DNA of 64,000 nt from UBA1422 sp041859095 (GTDB lineage: Bacteria > Bacillota > Clostridia > Peptostreptococcales > Anaerovoracaceae). This document shows, piece by piece, positions 26,641-35,351 of the stretch. Both the position numbers and the translations under genes were made by a program. A model generated the notes under the pieces. That model had not been told where the DNA came from. It did not search any database and worked only from the letters and a program-made list of their open reading frames with translations. The DNA lies in assembly GCA_041859095.1 (NCBI GenBank), contig JBHEKY010000015.1, forward strand, positions 1-64,000. Reading direction: 5' to 3'. Every line of letters begins with the position of its first letter. Positions within the stretch are counted from its first letter, which is position 1.

Positions 26641-27947
26641 TTTGGAACAAAGCAGCAGAGTGTGCTGACAGAGAGACCCTGGAACAGGTTCAACTTAAAA
26701 AACTGAAGGGTACAGTTTCTCGTATTTATCAGAACGTGGAACCCTATCGTACGAAGATGCAAGAAAAAGGGATTATGCCAGGAGATATCCAGTCTTTGGC
26801 GGATTTAAGAAGCCTTCCTTTCACTTACAAATCCGATCTTCGGGATTATTACCCGTATGGGATGTTTTCTTCTCCATTAAGTGAAATCGTACGCATTCAT
26901 GCTTCTTCCGGTACCACAGGCAGACCCACTGTTGTGGGCTACACTAAAAAAGACCTTGAAAATTGGGCTGAGTGTATTGCAAGAAGTCTAACCATGGCTG
27001 GGGCTGACAAAACCTCAGTCATCCAGGTGGCATATGGATATGGATTGTTTACAGGAGGATTGGGGCTCCATGGTGGTGCCGAATATTTGGGGGCATCGGT
27101 CATTCCAATCAGCAGTGGAAATACACAAAGGCAAATCCTGTTAATGAAAGATTTTAAAAGTACCATTTTGTGTTGCACTCCATCCTATGCGTTAAACATG
27201 GCGGAAGCAATTGCTCATGCTGGGATTGATCCTTCGGAACTTTCGCTAAAAGCTGGTATTTTTGGTGCAGAGCCTTGGACTGATGGTATGCGGGATGAGA
27301 TTGAAAAGGGCCTTGGGATCAAGGCATTTGATATCTATGGGTTATCCGAGATTATGGGACCCGGTGTTTCCTGTGGCTGCGCGGCCCAAAACGGTTTGCA
27401 CGTGATGGAAGACTTTTTCATTCCAGAAATTATTGACCCCAATACGGAAGAAGTGTTACCATATGGCCAGCGTGGCGAGTTGGTGTTTACAACAATCGGA
27501 AAAGAAGGAATTCCATTGATTCGCTACAGAACACGTGATATATGTATTTTGATGCCAGAGAAGTGTTCCTGTGGCAGAACTACAGTGCGAATGAGCAGAG
27601 TGCTGGGCCGATCCGATGACATGTTAATCATAAAAGGCGTGAACGTATTCCCGTCCCAGATTGAAACGGTCATCGCCATGTTCCCGGAACTGACCTTGAA
27701 CTACAAAATTCTGGTAGGCAGGGAGCACAATGCCGATACCTTTGAAGTCCACGTTGAATTAGCCGAAGGATTGGCCATTGATAATATCCGATTTGTTGAA
27801 GAAATGAAGCACCGTGTAGATCATGAGCTACGGAATATACTTGGCATCGGATGCAACTTAAAATTCCTCAATGCAGGAACATTACCCCGCAGTGAAGGCA
27901 AAGCAGTTAGAGTAGAAGATACAAGAAATCTTTCGATACGTGTATAA
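26637..27947 (+). CDS. paaK: phenylacetate--CoA ligase family protein (second copy)
   Basis: A 436-residue paralogue of the ligase at 23028 with the same motifs: HASSGTTGRPTVVGYT, DIYGLSEIMGPGVSCGC and RSDDMLIIKGVNVFPSQIE. The two copies flank iorAB and diverge clearly along their length, so they are an old duplication or have separate substrates. It starts within the iorB stop. Confidence 0.92.
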   Translation: MIWNKAAECADRETLEQVQLKKLKGTVSRIYQNVEPYRTKMQEKGIMPGDIQSLADLRSLPFTYKSDLRDYYPYGMFSSPLSEIVRIHASSGTTGRPTVVGYTKKDLENWAECIARSLTMAGADKTSVIQVAYGYGLFTGGLGLHGGAEYLGASVIPISSGNTQRQILLMKDFKSTILCCTPSYALNMAEAIAHAGIDPSELSLKAGIFGAEPWTDGMRDEIEKGLGIKAFDIYGLSEIMGPGVSCGCAAQNGLHVMEDFFIPEIIDPNTEEVLPYGQRGELVFTTIGKEGIPLIRYRTRDICILMPEKCSCGRTTVRMSRVLGRSDDMLIIKGVNVFPSQIETVIAMFPELTLNYKILVGREHNADTFEVHVELAEGLAIDNIRFVEEMKHRVDHELRNILGIGCNLKFLNAGTLPRSEGKAVRVEDTRNLSIRV

Positions 27948-27960
27948 GGAGGTATAAACC

Positions 27961-28380
27961 ATGATTGATCAAATTTCTGTTTTTCTGGAAAACGAAGTAG
28001 GAAGACTATCTGCTTTTTCAGGAACCCTGGAAGAGCACAGAATAAACCTCAAAGCCATCTGTATTGCTGACACAGCAGATTTTGGCATTTTGAGATGCAT
28101 CGTAGATAACCCACAAGCAGCGGTGGAAGCACTGAAAAATAAGGGATTCACCGCCAGTATTACCAAGGTGATTGGGATTAGTGTTGGAGATGGTCCAGGT
28201 GGTTTGCACCACGTGTTGGACTTTCTCACAAAAGAAGGAATCAACGTTGACTATATTTACTCCTTGGTTCGTTCCGCGGATGGGCAGGCCGATTTGATTT
28301 TCAAGGTGGATAATCCGGAGAATGCTGCCAAGATTCTGGTGGCGAAAGGCATTACAGTGTTGACTGCAAAAGATATTTAA
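27961..28380 (+). CDS. tandem ACT-domain protein
   Basis: A 139-residue protein made of two ACT domains (about 4-68 and 70-138), small modules that bind amino acids. The first begins DQISVFLENEVGRLSAF and the second VGDGPGGLHHVLDFL, each with the conserved Gly between strand and helix. ACT proteins next to aryl-CoA ligase/ior genes probably sense aromatic or branched amino acids, although the ligand is inferred. Ribosome site AAGGAGG. Confidence 0.88.
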   Translation: MIDQISVFLENEVGRLSAFSGTLEEHRINLKAICIADTADFGILRCIVDNPQAAVEALKNKGFTASITKVIGISVGDGPGGLHHVLDFLTKEGINVDYIYSLVRSADGQADLIFKVDNPENAAKILVAKGITVLTAKDI

Positions 28381-28420
28381 CTTTCACTAAAGATATCATT
28401 CTCAGAGAACACAAAATAAA

Positions 28421-28455
28421 AACAGCGGCTGCTAAAAGCGGTCGCTGTTATTTAA
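28421..28455. terminator. bidirectional terminator
   Basis: Arms AACAGCG (28421-28427) and CGCTGTT (28443-28449) separate the convergent ACT gene (+) and phosphodiesterase gene (-). On the minus strand the hairpin overlaps the last five codons of the phosphodiesterase gene. Confidence 0.7.
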
Positions 28456-29049
28456 TATGTCTCTTAGGAATCCACCGGTTTCTTTTTTGTCTCGGGGTTT
28501 GTTGCGGGGTGGCTCTTTGTCCGGTGGCGTTTGAGGTGGCATAGGAACGGGTGGGTCCTGGTAGGTAACTAGGGCACAACTAATGCCAGACTCATCAATT
28601 GTCAAAACAGCATATGTTCCTAAATTGTGTTGAGTTGGATAAGACAGGCTCCCGGGGTTCACTAGGGAAATACCATCAAAGACCCCGTAGAAAGGTGTGT
28701 GTGTGTGTCCGAACAACACCGCCTTTGCCTTACTTTCAGCAGCTTGGTATAGCAGTCGGTCAATTCCTTTTTTTGCTCCATGCAGATGGCCATGTGTAAT
28801 TAATAGAGACCCAAAAGGGGATTCAATGATTTTCATTGCTTCGGACTTTACTGTCACACCATCGCAGTTTCCCCCCACGGCAATCACTTTGATATTGGTG
28901 TAACCTTGAAGTTTTTCGGCGTCTCCCAGAAAATCACCCAGGTGGACAATGGCATCCAAATCAGTGAATAGGGGAAGGAGACGGATAACTCTTTCGATAT
29001 GACCATGGGTATCGCTGATGACTAGTAGTTTCAAATTATTGCTCCTCAA
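28432..29049 (-). CDS. YfcE/MJ0936-type metallophosphoesterase
   Basis: A 205-residue phosphodiesterase of the YfcE family. Metal ligands are visible in SDTHGH (12-17), HLGDFLGD (37-44), GGNCD (58-62), THGH (84-87) and FGHTHTP (112-118). After residue 165 there is a Pro/Lys-rich, probably disordered tail of about 40 residues, unusual for the family. The start overlaps the mgtC-like gene by 14 bases. Confidence 0.88.
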   Translation of the reverse strand: MRSNNLKLLVISDTHGHIERVIRLLPLFTDLDAIVHLGDFLGDAEKLQGYTNIKVIAVGGNCDGVTVKSEAMKIIESPFGSLLITHGHLHGAKKGIDRLLYQAAESKAKAVLFGHTHTPFYGVFDGISLVNPGSLSYPTQHNLGTYAVLTIDESGISCALVTYQDPPVPMPPQTPPDKEPPRNKPRDKKETGGFLRDILNNSDRF

Positions 29050-29734
29050 TATATGTTACATTATCAAGTTGACTTATTACTTCGATTATCTCAGCAGCCC
29101 GCCGTCCTCTTGGCAATTTCAACGATAAAACGAAGGCAATGCCTCCTGGGGTTATGGGATTTGGGTGACCAAGATCTGTTTCAATTACGGTGATACTTAA
29201 GGTTCCCAACGATGACATAAAATTCTTGAACGAATCAAAATCTGTTACCTCAGCATAGATGCTAATAACTCCGGAGCGGAGATAAAAGTAGCTTTCTAGT
29301 TTTGGCAGGAGTGCCAGGCTTACGAAAATGGCAATGCCTCCAAAGATTGCTCCGTCATAAAAACCAATGCCAGCGGCTAGGCCAAGACAAGCGGATGCCC
29401 AAAGCCCTGCGGCAGTAGTCAGCCCTTTGATTTTTTTGCTACCAGTTACGAGAATGGTTCCAACACCAAGAAAGCCTACGCCTGTGATGACTTGTGCACC
29501 CATTCGAGCTGGGTCCACCAGGGTGGAAAAGGTATCATAAATAAACTGATTCGTGAGCATTGCTAAGGCAGCTCCCATACAGACTAAGATGTGGGTGCGA
29601 AAGCCTGCAGCATGTCTGGTAGCACCCCGCTCCAGTCCAATAATTCCACCCAGCAAAATGGCTAAAAAAAGCCTGACACAAATCGAGTAGATATTTAATT
29701 CATACATAAAATCCGGCAAATTCATCAGATGCAT
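29036..29734 (-). CDS. MgtC/SapB family membrane protein
   Basis: A 232-residue protein. The MgtC N-terminal domain has about five transmembrane helices with GGIIGLERG...GFRTHILVCMGAALAML and GVGFLGVGTIL, and the C-terminal part is a soluble ACT-like domain. MgtC proteins regulate ATP synthase or Mg2+ homeostasis in other bacteria; here the role is unproven. I choose the ATG with GGGAGG seven bases upstream, eight codons inside the longest reading. Confidence 0.9.
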   Translation of the reverse strand: MHLMNLPDFMYELNIYSICVRLFLAILLGGIIGLERGATRHAAGFRTHILVCMGAALAMLTNQFIYDTFSTLVDPARMGAQVITGVGFLGVGTILVTGSKKIKGLTTAAGLWASACLGLAAGIGFYDGAIFGGIAIFVSLALLPKLESYFYLRSGVISIYAEVTDFDSFKNFMSSLGTLSITVIETDLGHPNPITPGGIAFVLSLKLPRGRRAAEIIEVISQLDNVTYIEEQ

Positions 29735-29773
29735 CGTTTTACCTCCCGGTTCTGTCAATACGTTTCAACTCTT

Positions 29774-30403
29774 TCAAGACAGATAGTTGGCTATCGCCAC
29801 ATAGTGGCAGGCGGTTCCCCCAATGATTAAGACATGAAATATTTCATGAAATCCGAACTCTTTTGAGGGATTTGGTTTTTTTAAAGCATAAAATACAGCC
29901 CCTAAGGTGTAAGAAAGGCCTCCGGCAACAATCCATATAGCCAGTGAAGGAGAAGTTCGAAAGAAAGTTGGAATTTCTCCAACTGCCGCCCAGCCCATGG
30001 CCACATAAAGCAAAGTGTATAGCCATCTGGGTGCTTGAAGCCATACCAACTTCATCACGGTCCCCAGGAGGGTGATACCCCACATAATGATCATATAAAT
30101 CATTGCTTTGGTAGGTGAAAATGACAGGGTAATAATTGGGGTATAGGTGCCTGCAATCAAGACAAATATCATGGTATGATCCAATTTCCGAAGTTTCAGA
30201 ATCAATGCGGGAGGGCCCTGCGTATAATGATATATGGCACTACAGCTATAAAGAGCTATGGCAGAAAGACCAAAAACCAAATATGGCAGAAAACCATCCA
30301 AATGGCTGAACACCAAAGAAACGGTGGCTGCAATACCCAGAAAAGCACCGGTTAGATGGGTGCGAAAACTCCATTTATCCCGTGGGTGGTTTAAAATCAT
30401 CAA
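29774..30403 (-). CDS. hemolysin III/PAQR family membrane protein (TrhA-like)
   Basis: A 209-residue protein with seven hydrophobic segments and the family metal-site motifs: SAIYHY (about 55-60), LDHTMIF (74-80) and HEIFHVLIIGGTACHYVA near the C-terminus, whose histidines match the PAQR zinc site. E. coli TrhA affects membrane fluidity; hemolytic activity is not implied. It stands between argH and the MgtC gene on the minus strand. Confidence 0.9.
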   Translation of the reverse strand: MMILNHPRDKWSFRTHLTGAFLGIAATVSLVFSHLDGFLPYLVFGLSAIALYSCSAIYHYTQGPPALILKLRKLDHTMIFVLIAGTYTPIITLSFSPTKAMIYMIIMWGITLLGTVMKLVWLQAPRWLYTLLYVAMGWAAVGEIPTFFRTSPSLAIWIVAGGLSYTLGAVFYALKKPNPSKEFGFHEIFHVLIIGGTACHYVAIANYLS

Positions 30404-30433
30404 GGCCTCCTCATAGGGTCACAATTTGTTCTA

Positions 30434-31804
30434 TTATACCATATCCTTTTTGATATCGTTGATTTGTTTTTTGATACTCTCGAAGGAAGTGGACCCAGAG
30501 GAACGTTTGTTATTGATACAGCTGACTAGTGTCAGTTTGTCATAGACATCATCTTCAAACAAGGAAGAAAAACTTTGTAGCTCTGAAAGATTTAAATCTT
30601 CAATGGCCTTGCTTTTGCTGATGCAATAAAGAACCAGTTTGCCGATGACTTCATGACAATCGCGGAAGGGAAGTCCCTTCGTTACCAAGTAATCCGCAGC
30701 GTCCGTTGCATTGAGAAAGCCGGTCTTTGCAGCGGCAGCCATGTTCGCTTCTTTAACAGAAAGAGTTGCTAGCATTTCAATAAAAATTTGAAGGGATTGT
30801 TTTAGTGTGTCGCCAGCATCGAAAACAGGTTGCTTGTCTTCTTGCATGTCCTTGTTATACGCAAGTGGAAGCCCCTTCATGATGGTCAGTAATGTCATCA
30901 AGTCACCATAAACACGACCGGTTTTGCCACGAATTAATTCTGCCATATCCGGATTCTTCTTTTGGGGCATGATGCTGCTGCCTGTAGAATATGCGTCATC
31001 AATTTCAATGAAACTGAATTCTGATGAACTCCAAAGAATCAGTTCCTCACAGAAGCGAGAGAGGTGCATCATACACATGGCGGAGCAACTTAAAAACTCG
31101 ATTGCAAAATCTCTGTCGCTTACTGCATCCATTGCATTGGGTGCAACCTGAGTAAATCCAAGTTGGGAAGCCAAAAACGCCCTGTCAGTATTGTAGGTGG
31201 TGCCTGCCAATGCCCCTGCACCAAGTGGCATCGAGTCAGTTCGCTTCATAGAATCTTGAAATCTGGTTTTATCACGCTGAAACATCTGATAATAGGCCAA
31301 AAGATGATACCCAAAAGTAACAGGTTGTGCCCGTTGCAGATGTGTATATCCCGGCATAATCGTTTCGCTGTAGGTGGTAGCCATTTCCACTAGTAACCCA
31401 CACAACTGTTCAAGCAGCTCCTCGATGGACATGATTTCTTTTTTCACATAGAGTCGAAAATCCAGCGCTACCTGGTCGTTCCTGCTTCGTGCCGTGTGAA
31501 GTTTTTTGCCCAGATCGCCGATACGGCTGGTTAATAGGGCTTCGATATTCATGTGAATGTCTTCCATTTCTACAGAAAACTTCACTTTATCCGACTCGAT
31601 ATCACCAAGAAGCTGATTCAAGGCGGAAACTAAAGTTTCCGCCTCCTCATTTGTTATTATATTTTGCTTGGCAAGCATCCTGGCATGCGCAATGCTGCCT
31701 TGGATATCTTCTTTGTACAGTCTGCTGTCAAAGGATATGGAAGCATTGAATTCATTACTGGATGAAGTCGCTGCTTTTGTAAACCTTCCTTTCCAAAGTT
31801 TCAT
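30434..31804 (-). CDS. argH: argininosuccinate lyase
   Basis: Last step of arginine synthesis, cleaving argininosuccinate to arginine and fumarate. The protein begins MKLWKGRFTK, the typical family start, and has 456 residues. The superfamily signature GSSIMPQKKNPD (about 278-289) is intact, with the catalytic serine in this loop. The ATG at 31804 is preceded by AAGGAGGG ten bases upstream; a 14-residue longer reading exists but is not needed. The start lies inside the argG tail, giving a 50-base out-of-frame overlap. Confidence 0.94.
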   Translation of the reverse strand: MKLWKGRFTKAATSSSNEFNASISFDSRLYKEDIQGSIAHARMLAKQNIITNEEAETLVSALNQLLGDIESDKVKFSVEMEDIHMNIEALLTSRIGDLGKKLHTARSRNDQVALDFRLYVKKEIMSIEELLEQLCGLLVEMATTYSETIMPGYTHLQRAQPVTFGYHLLAYYQMFQRDKTRFQDSMKRTDSMPLGAGALAGTTYNTDRAFLASQLGFTQVAPNAMDAVSDRDFAIEFLSCSAMCMMHLSRFCEELILWSSSEFSFIEIDDAYSTGSSIMPQKKNPDMAELIRGKTGRVYGDLMTLLTIMKGLPLAYNKDMQEDKQPVFDAGDTLKQSLQIFIEMLATLSVKEANMAAAAKTGFLNATDAADYLVTKGLPFRDCHEVIGKLVLYCISKSKAIEDLNLSELQSFSSLFEDDVYDKLTLVSCINNKRSSGSTSFESIKKQINDIKKDMV

Positions 31805-33032
31805 CTTTGGTGGACCCTCCTTCTTTGTTTTGCTTTTGAATGGCACGGATTTTTAGGGGCAGCGAGAATAGGTTGATAAATCCGGTTGCATCGCTTTGGG
31901 TGTAGACTTCGTCTTTACTGAAGGTGGCGAACTCTTCCATATACAAAGAATTGGGAGACTGGGAGGCCACCGGGGTTGCAATGCCTTTATACAACTTCAT
32001 TTTCACTTTTCCTGTTACCAGATCCTGGGTGTCATCAACAAAAGCCGAAATTGCGGTTCTTAAAGGAGTATACCATAAACCGTCGTATACCAGCTGTGCA
32101 AATTTCTCCGCAACTATTTTTTTGTAGTGGAGGGTGTCACGATCCAAAATTAATTTTTCCAACGCTCTGTGGGCGTTGAACAAAATAGTTCCACCAGGTG
32201 TCTCATAGACGCCACGAGATTTCATTCCAACCAGTCGGTTTTCGATGATATCTATGGTGCCTACTCCATTGTCGCCCCCCAATTTATTTAGTGTGCGTAG
32301 AAGTTCGATGGGTTCCATTTTCTTTCCGTTGACAGAGGCTGGAACACCTTTTTTGAATCCAACTTCAATATAGGTTGGATAGTCCGGCGCTTTTTCAGCT
32401 GGAATGCTTAGCACATGGATATCATCCAAATGTTGATTCCATGGATTTTCCAGGTTGCCGCCTTCATGGCTGATGTGCCAGATGTTTTCATCTCTGCTAT
32501 AAATTTGTTCTGTGGTTTGAGCAATGGGGATATTGTGCTTTGTCGCATAGGCAATCATGTCTTCTCTGGAAGAAAAATTCCACTTTGGATCCCGCCAAGG
32601 TGCAATAATTTTAATGGCTGGGTCTAGGGCTTTGATTGTTGTTTCAAAACGGACCTGGTCGTTTCCTTTGCCGGTGCAACCATGGCAGATGTAATAAGCG
32701 CCTTCTTCCTGCGCGATTTCTACCAACTTTTTAGCCATTAATGGTCTGGACATGGAAGTGCCAAGCATATATTCATCTTCGTATATCGCTCCTGCTTTCA
32801 ATGTCGGCCAGATGAAATCAGTAATGAATTCATTTTGCAGGTCCACAATGTAGGCTTTAACGGCGCCGGTCGCGTAAGCTTTTTTTTCAACTGCTTCAAA
32901 ATCTTCCTTTTGCCCGACATTACAGCATACCGCAATCACATCGCAGTGATAGACTTCCTTGAGCCATGGAATGATGACGGATGTGTCCAGTCCGCCGGAG
33001 TATGCCAAAACAACTTTTTCATTGGGTGTCAT
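31755..33032 (-). CDS. argG: argininosuccinate synthase
   Basis: ATP-dependent ligation of citrulline and aspartate. The 425-residue protein has the ATP-pyrophosphatase P-loop AYSGGLDTS at 9-17 and the family motifs CHGCTGKGNDQVRFE (118-132) and ENRLVGMKSRGVYETPGG. The conserved enzyme ends near LPLKIRAIQ; about 24 further residues (Lys/Glu-rich) run over the argH ribosome site and first codons. Ribosome site AGGAGA precedes the ATG. Confidence 0.95.
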   Translation of the reverse strand: MTPNEKVVLAYSGGLDTSVIIPWLKEVYHCDVIAVCCNVGQKEDFEAVEKKAYATGAVKAYIVDLQNEFITDFIWPTLKAGAIYEDEYMLGTSMSRPLMAKKLVEIAQEEGAYYICHGCTGKGNDQVRFETTIKALDPAIKIIAPWRDPKWNFSSREDMIAYATKHNIPIAQTTEQIYSRDENIWHISHEGGNLENPWNQHLDDIHVLSIPAEKAPDYPTYIEVGFKKGVPASVNGKKMEPIELLRTLNKLGGDNGVGTIDIIENRLVGMKSRGVYETPGGTILFNAHRALEKLILDRDTLHYKKIVAEKFAQLVYDGLWYTPLRTAISAFVDDTQDLVTGKVKMKLYKGIATPVASQSPNSLYMEEFATFSKDEVYTQSDATGFINLFSLPLKIRAIQKQNKEGGSTKDETLERKVYKSSDFIQ

Positions 33033-33072
33033 AATACGTTCTCCTATGCATAATTATAAACATTTATCACTA

Positions 33073-33100
33073 ATTATACATAAATCTACGAGGATTTCAA
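33073..33100 (-). promoter_or_regulatory. argGH promoter with possible ArgR operators
   Basis: On the minus strand, TTGAAA (complement of 33095-33100) and a perfect TATAAT (complement of 33073-33078) are 16 bases apart. The -10 lies in an AT-rich stretch with two copies of TATAATTA about 21 bases apart, which resemble arginine-repressor boxes; that part is only suggestive. Confidence 0.7.
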
Positions 33101-33127
33101 GGGGAAAATCACAAAAAATATGAAGAC

Positions 33128-33156
33128 TTTACACTTTTTTTGTTGTAAAATATACA
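33128..33156 (+). promoter_or_regulatory. promoter of the AI-2E/murB transcript
   Basis: TTTACA at 33128-33133, 17-base spacer, TATACA at 33151-33156. Divergent from the argG promoter; the 160-base intergenic region holds only these two. Confidence 0.65.
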
Positions 33157-33192
33157 AAAGGGTAACATTTTCTTGTAATCAAGGAGTCAAAC

Positions 33193-34431
33193 ATGAAATT
33201 TCATTTTGAGGACAAGTACAAGAATACTGGAATAACCGCTTTTTTAGTCTTAGCGGCAGCGATATTGTTTTTCTTTGCAATCTATCGTTATGACGGACTG
33301 GTAGCCATACTGGACAGAATAGGCGATATATTAAGTCCGTTTATATATGGCCTTGTCATGGCATATTTAATGTGCCCCCTATATAATCTGATTGTTCGGG
33401 GATGCATAAAAGCACGCTGGCCATCCTTTGGAAGCAAACCACTTGGGAATATTATTTCGAAAACCATCGCAACAGCGGTTATTATACTAGTCCTATTAGG
33501 CACTGTAGGTGGGTTTTTCTGGTTTATTGTTCCACATTTGATTGAGAGTATCATCGCTATCGCCAGCATGCTTCCGGCTTCCATGGAGGATTTAACTGTT
33601 TGGATTACCGATCAGTTCAAGAACATGCCTCAAATTTCCGGTCCGGCAGAAGTCTGGATTGATAAGGCAACCGTATGGTTTACGCAGTGGGTTGAAACCA
33701 GCTTGATACCCGAATACACCGCATTGCTATCAGGCATTCCCGTTGGTGTATTTGGATTTGTATCCATGATGATTGACTTCGTAATTGGGGTGATTGTCTG
33801 CGCATTTTTCATCAATCGCAAAGAAATATTCGCCATCCAGATCAAAAAACTGTTCTTTGCGATGTTGAAACCGGAAAGAGCAAACCAGTTCCTAAAAGGT
33901 TCCCTAGTGATTAACCGAACATTTGGTGGTTATATCAATGGTAAAATCATAGATTCAATTATAGTGGGACTGATTACATTTTTATTTATGTCGCTTTTCG
34001 GGTGGCCGTATGCGGCGCTAATCAGTGTGATTATTGGAGTAACAGATATTATCCCCTTTTTTGGACCCTATATTGGGACCATTCCAAGCGCACTGTTGCT
34101 CTTAATGGTAGATCCCAAGCTGTGTTTTTATTTTGTTCTTTTCATTCTGGTGCTGCAAACCTTCGATGGTTATCTCCTTTGCCCCAGGATTCTTGGAGGA
34201 ACAACTGGGTTACCGACCTTCTGGGTGCTGTTCGCGATTATTGTGGGTGGAGGAGTTTTCGGCTTCCTGGGGATGGTGGTCGGTGTGCCTGTATTCGCGG
34301 TGATTTACACGTATTTTTCCTTTTATATCAATAAAAGATTGGAAGAAAAAGGGCTATCTCAAAATCCATTAGATTATCAATCGTTATACACAATAAATGA
34401 AAACAAATCTAGCAAGGCAGAAACAACATGA
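33193..34431 (+). CDS. AI-2E family transporter (PerM/TqsA-like permease)
   Basis: A 412-residue membrane protein of the AI-2 exporter superfamily with eight predicted helices. The C-terminal signature includes DIIPFFGPYIGTIPSA, FDGYLLCPRILG and GGGVFGFLGMVVGVPVFAV. The family covers autoinducer export and Na+/H+ antiport; the substrate cannot be assigned. It overlaps murB by four bases (ATGA), the first of a series of coupled genes running to murB and the PHP gene. Confidence 0.88.
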   Translation: MKFHFEDKYKNTGITAFLVLAAAILFFFAIYRYDGLVAILDRIGDILSPFIYGLVMAYLMCPLYNLIVRGCIKARWPSFGSKPLGNIISKTIATAVIILVLLGTVGGFFWFIVPHLIESIIAIASMLPASMEDLTVWITDQFKNMPQISGPAEVWIDKATVWFTQWVETSLIPEYTALLSGIPVGVFGFVSMMIDFVIGVIVCAFFINRKEIFAIQIKKLFFAMLKPERANQFLKGSLVINRTFGGYINGKIIDSIIVGLITFLFMSLFGWPYAALISVIIGVTDIIPFFGPYIGTIPSALLLLMVDPKLCFYFVLFILVLQTFDGYLLCPRILGGTTGLPTFWVLFAIIVGGGVFGFLGMVVGVPVFAVIYTYFSFYINKRLEEKGLSQNPLDYQSLYTINENKSSKAETT

Positions 34432-35351
34432 AAAAAATAAACAACATATTTAACGAATTAAACAGCATCCAACTTCAATCGACAATCATCCCGAATGCAG
34501 ATATGAGAGAGTACACCTCTTTCAAAGCAGGTGGTACAGCCGATTTGTTGGTGATTCCATCCTGTGAAGATGAATTAAAAACCATTATACAGAAGCTGAA
34601 TCAATGCAAAATGTCTTTTATTGTGATGGGAAAGGGAACCAACTTACTAATCAGGGATGGTGGTTATCGTGGGGTTATCATCCGTCTTGAAGATGCTTTC
34701 TCCACAATTCAAGTAGAAGACACGACGATTACTGCAGGTGCGGGGGCCTCTTTGTCTTCAGTGGCAAGGGCCGCAATGGACAACAGTCTGTCCGGAATGG
34801 AATTTGCCTCCGGAATTCCTGGCTCCCTTGGCGGTGGTGTGTTTATGAATGCGGGCGCTTATGATAGCGAGTTGAAGAATGTTGTCCGGGATGTCCGTGT
34901 CCTTTCTTCTGACGGAATACAAAATAGAATTGTAAGCAATGCGAAGATGGAATACGGCTACCGACTAAGCAGCTTGATGACTACCAGAGAAATCGTCTTG
35001 TCAGCCACGTTGAATTTATCCAAAGGTGACAGGGATGTCATCTCAGCCAAAATGAAAGACTTCAATGACCTCAGAAACTTAAAACAACCCATGGAACTAC
35101 CCAGTGCCGGCAGCTTTTTTAAGCGCCCGGAAGGGTATTATGCAGGGAAACTGATACAGGATGCAGGACTCAAAGGGCTTACAATAGGCGGAGCCCAAGT
35201 TTCACCAAAGCACAGTGGGTTTATTGTTAACATAGGAGGCGCTACCGCGTTGGATATCATTACATTGATGCATGTGGTTCAAGCTACCGTTCTGGATCAG
35301 TTTGGCGTGATGATTGAGCCTGAAGTGCGAATTGTTGGAGAAGAAATATGA
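34428..35351 (+). CDS. murB: UDP-N-acetylenolpyruvoylglucosamine reductase
   Basis: FAD enzyme that completes UDP-MurNAc synthesis after MurA. The 307-residue protein is the type IIa form common in Firmicutes. YTSFKAGG (27-34), GKGTNLLIRDGG (67-78), SGIPGSLGGGVFMNAGAY (about 125-142), YGYRLS and the catalytic region PSAGSFFKRPEGYYAGKLI are present. It overlaps both its neighbours with ATGA junctions. Confidence 0.95.
   Translation: MKKINNIFNELNSIQLQSTIIPNADMREYTSFKAGGTADLLVIPSCEDELKTIIQKLNQCKMSFIVMGKGTNLLIRDGGYRGVIIRLEDAFSTIQVEDTTITAGAGASLSSVARAAMDNSLSGMEFASGIPGSLGGGVFMNAGAYDSELKNVVRDVRVLSSDGIQNRIVSNAKMEYGYRLSSLMTTREIVLSATLNLSKGDRDVISAKMKDFNDLRNLKQPMELPSAGSFFKRPEGYYAGKLIQDAGLKGLTIGGAQVSPKHSGFIVNIGGATALDIITLMHVVQATVLDQFGVMIEPEVRIVGEEI

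Noticed and set aside
29774..30403. Haemolysin as a virulence factor
   Set aside because: Hemolysin III/PAQR proteins are general membrane proteins; the name does not show haemolytic activity.
33033..33192. T-box or other riboswitch ahead of argG
   Set aside because: The leader is only about 35 nt from the predicted start and lacks a T-box sequence or terminator; only a promoter and AT-rich repeats are seen.
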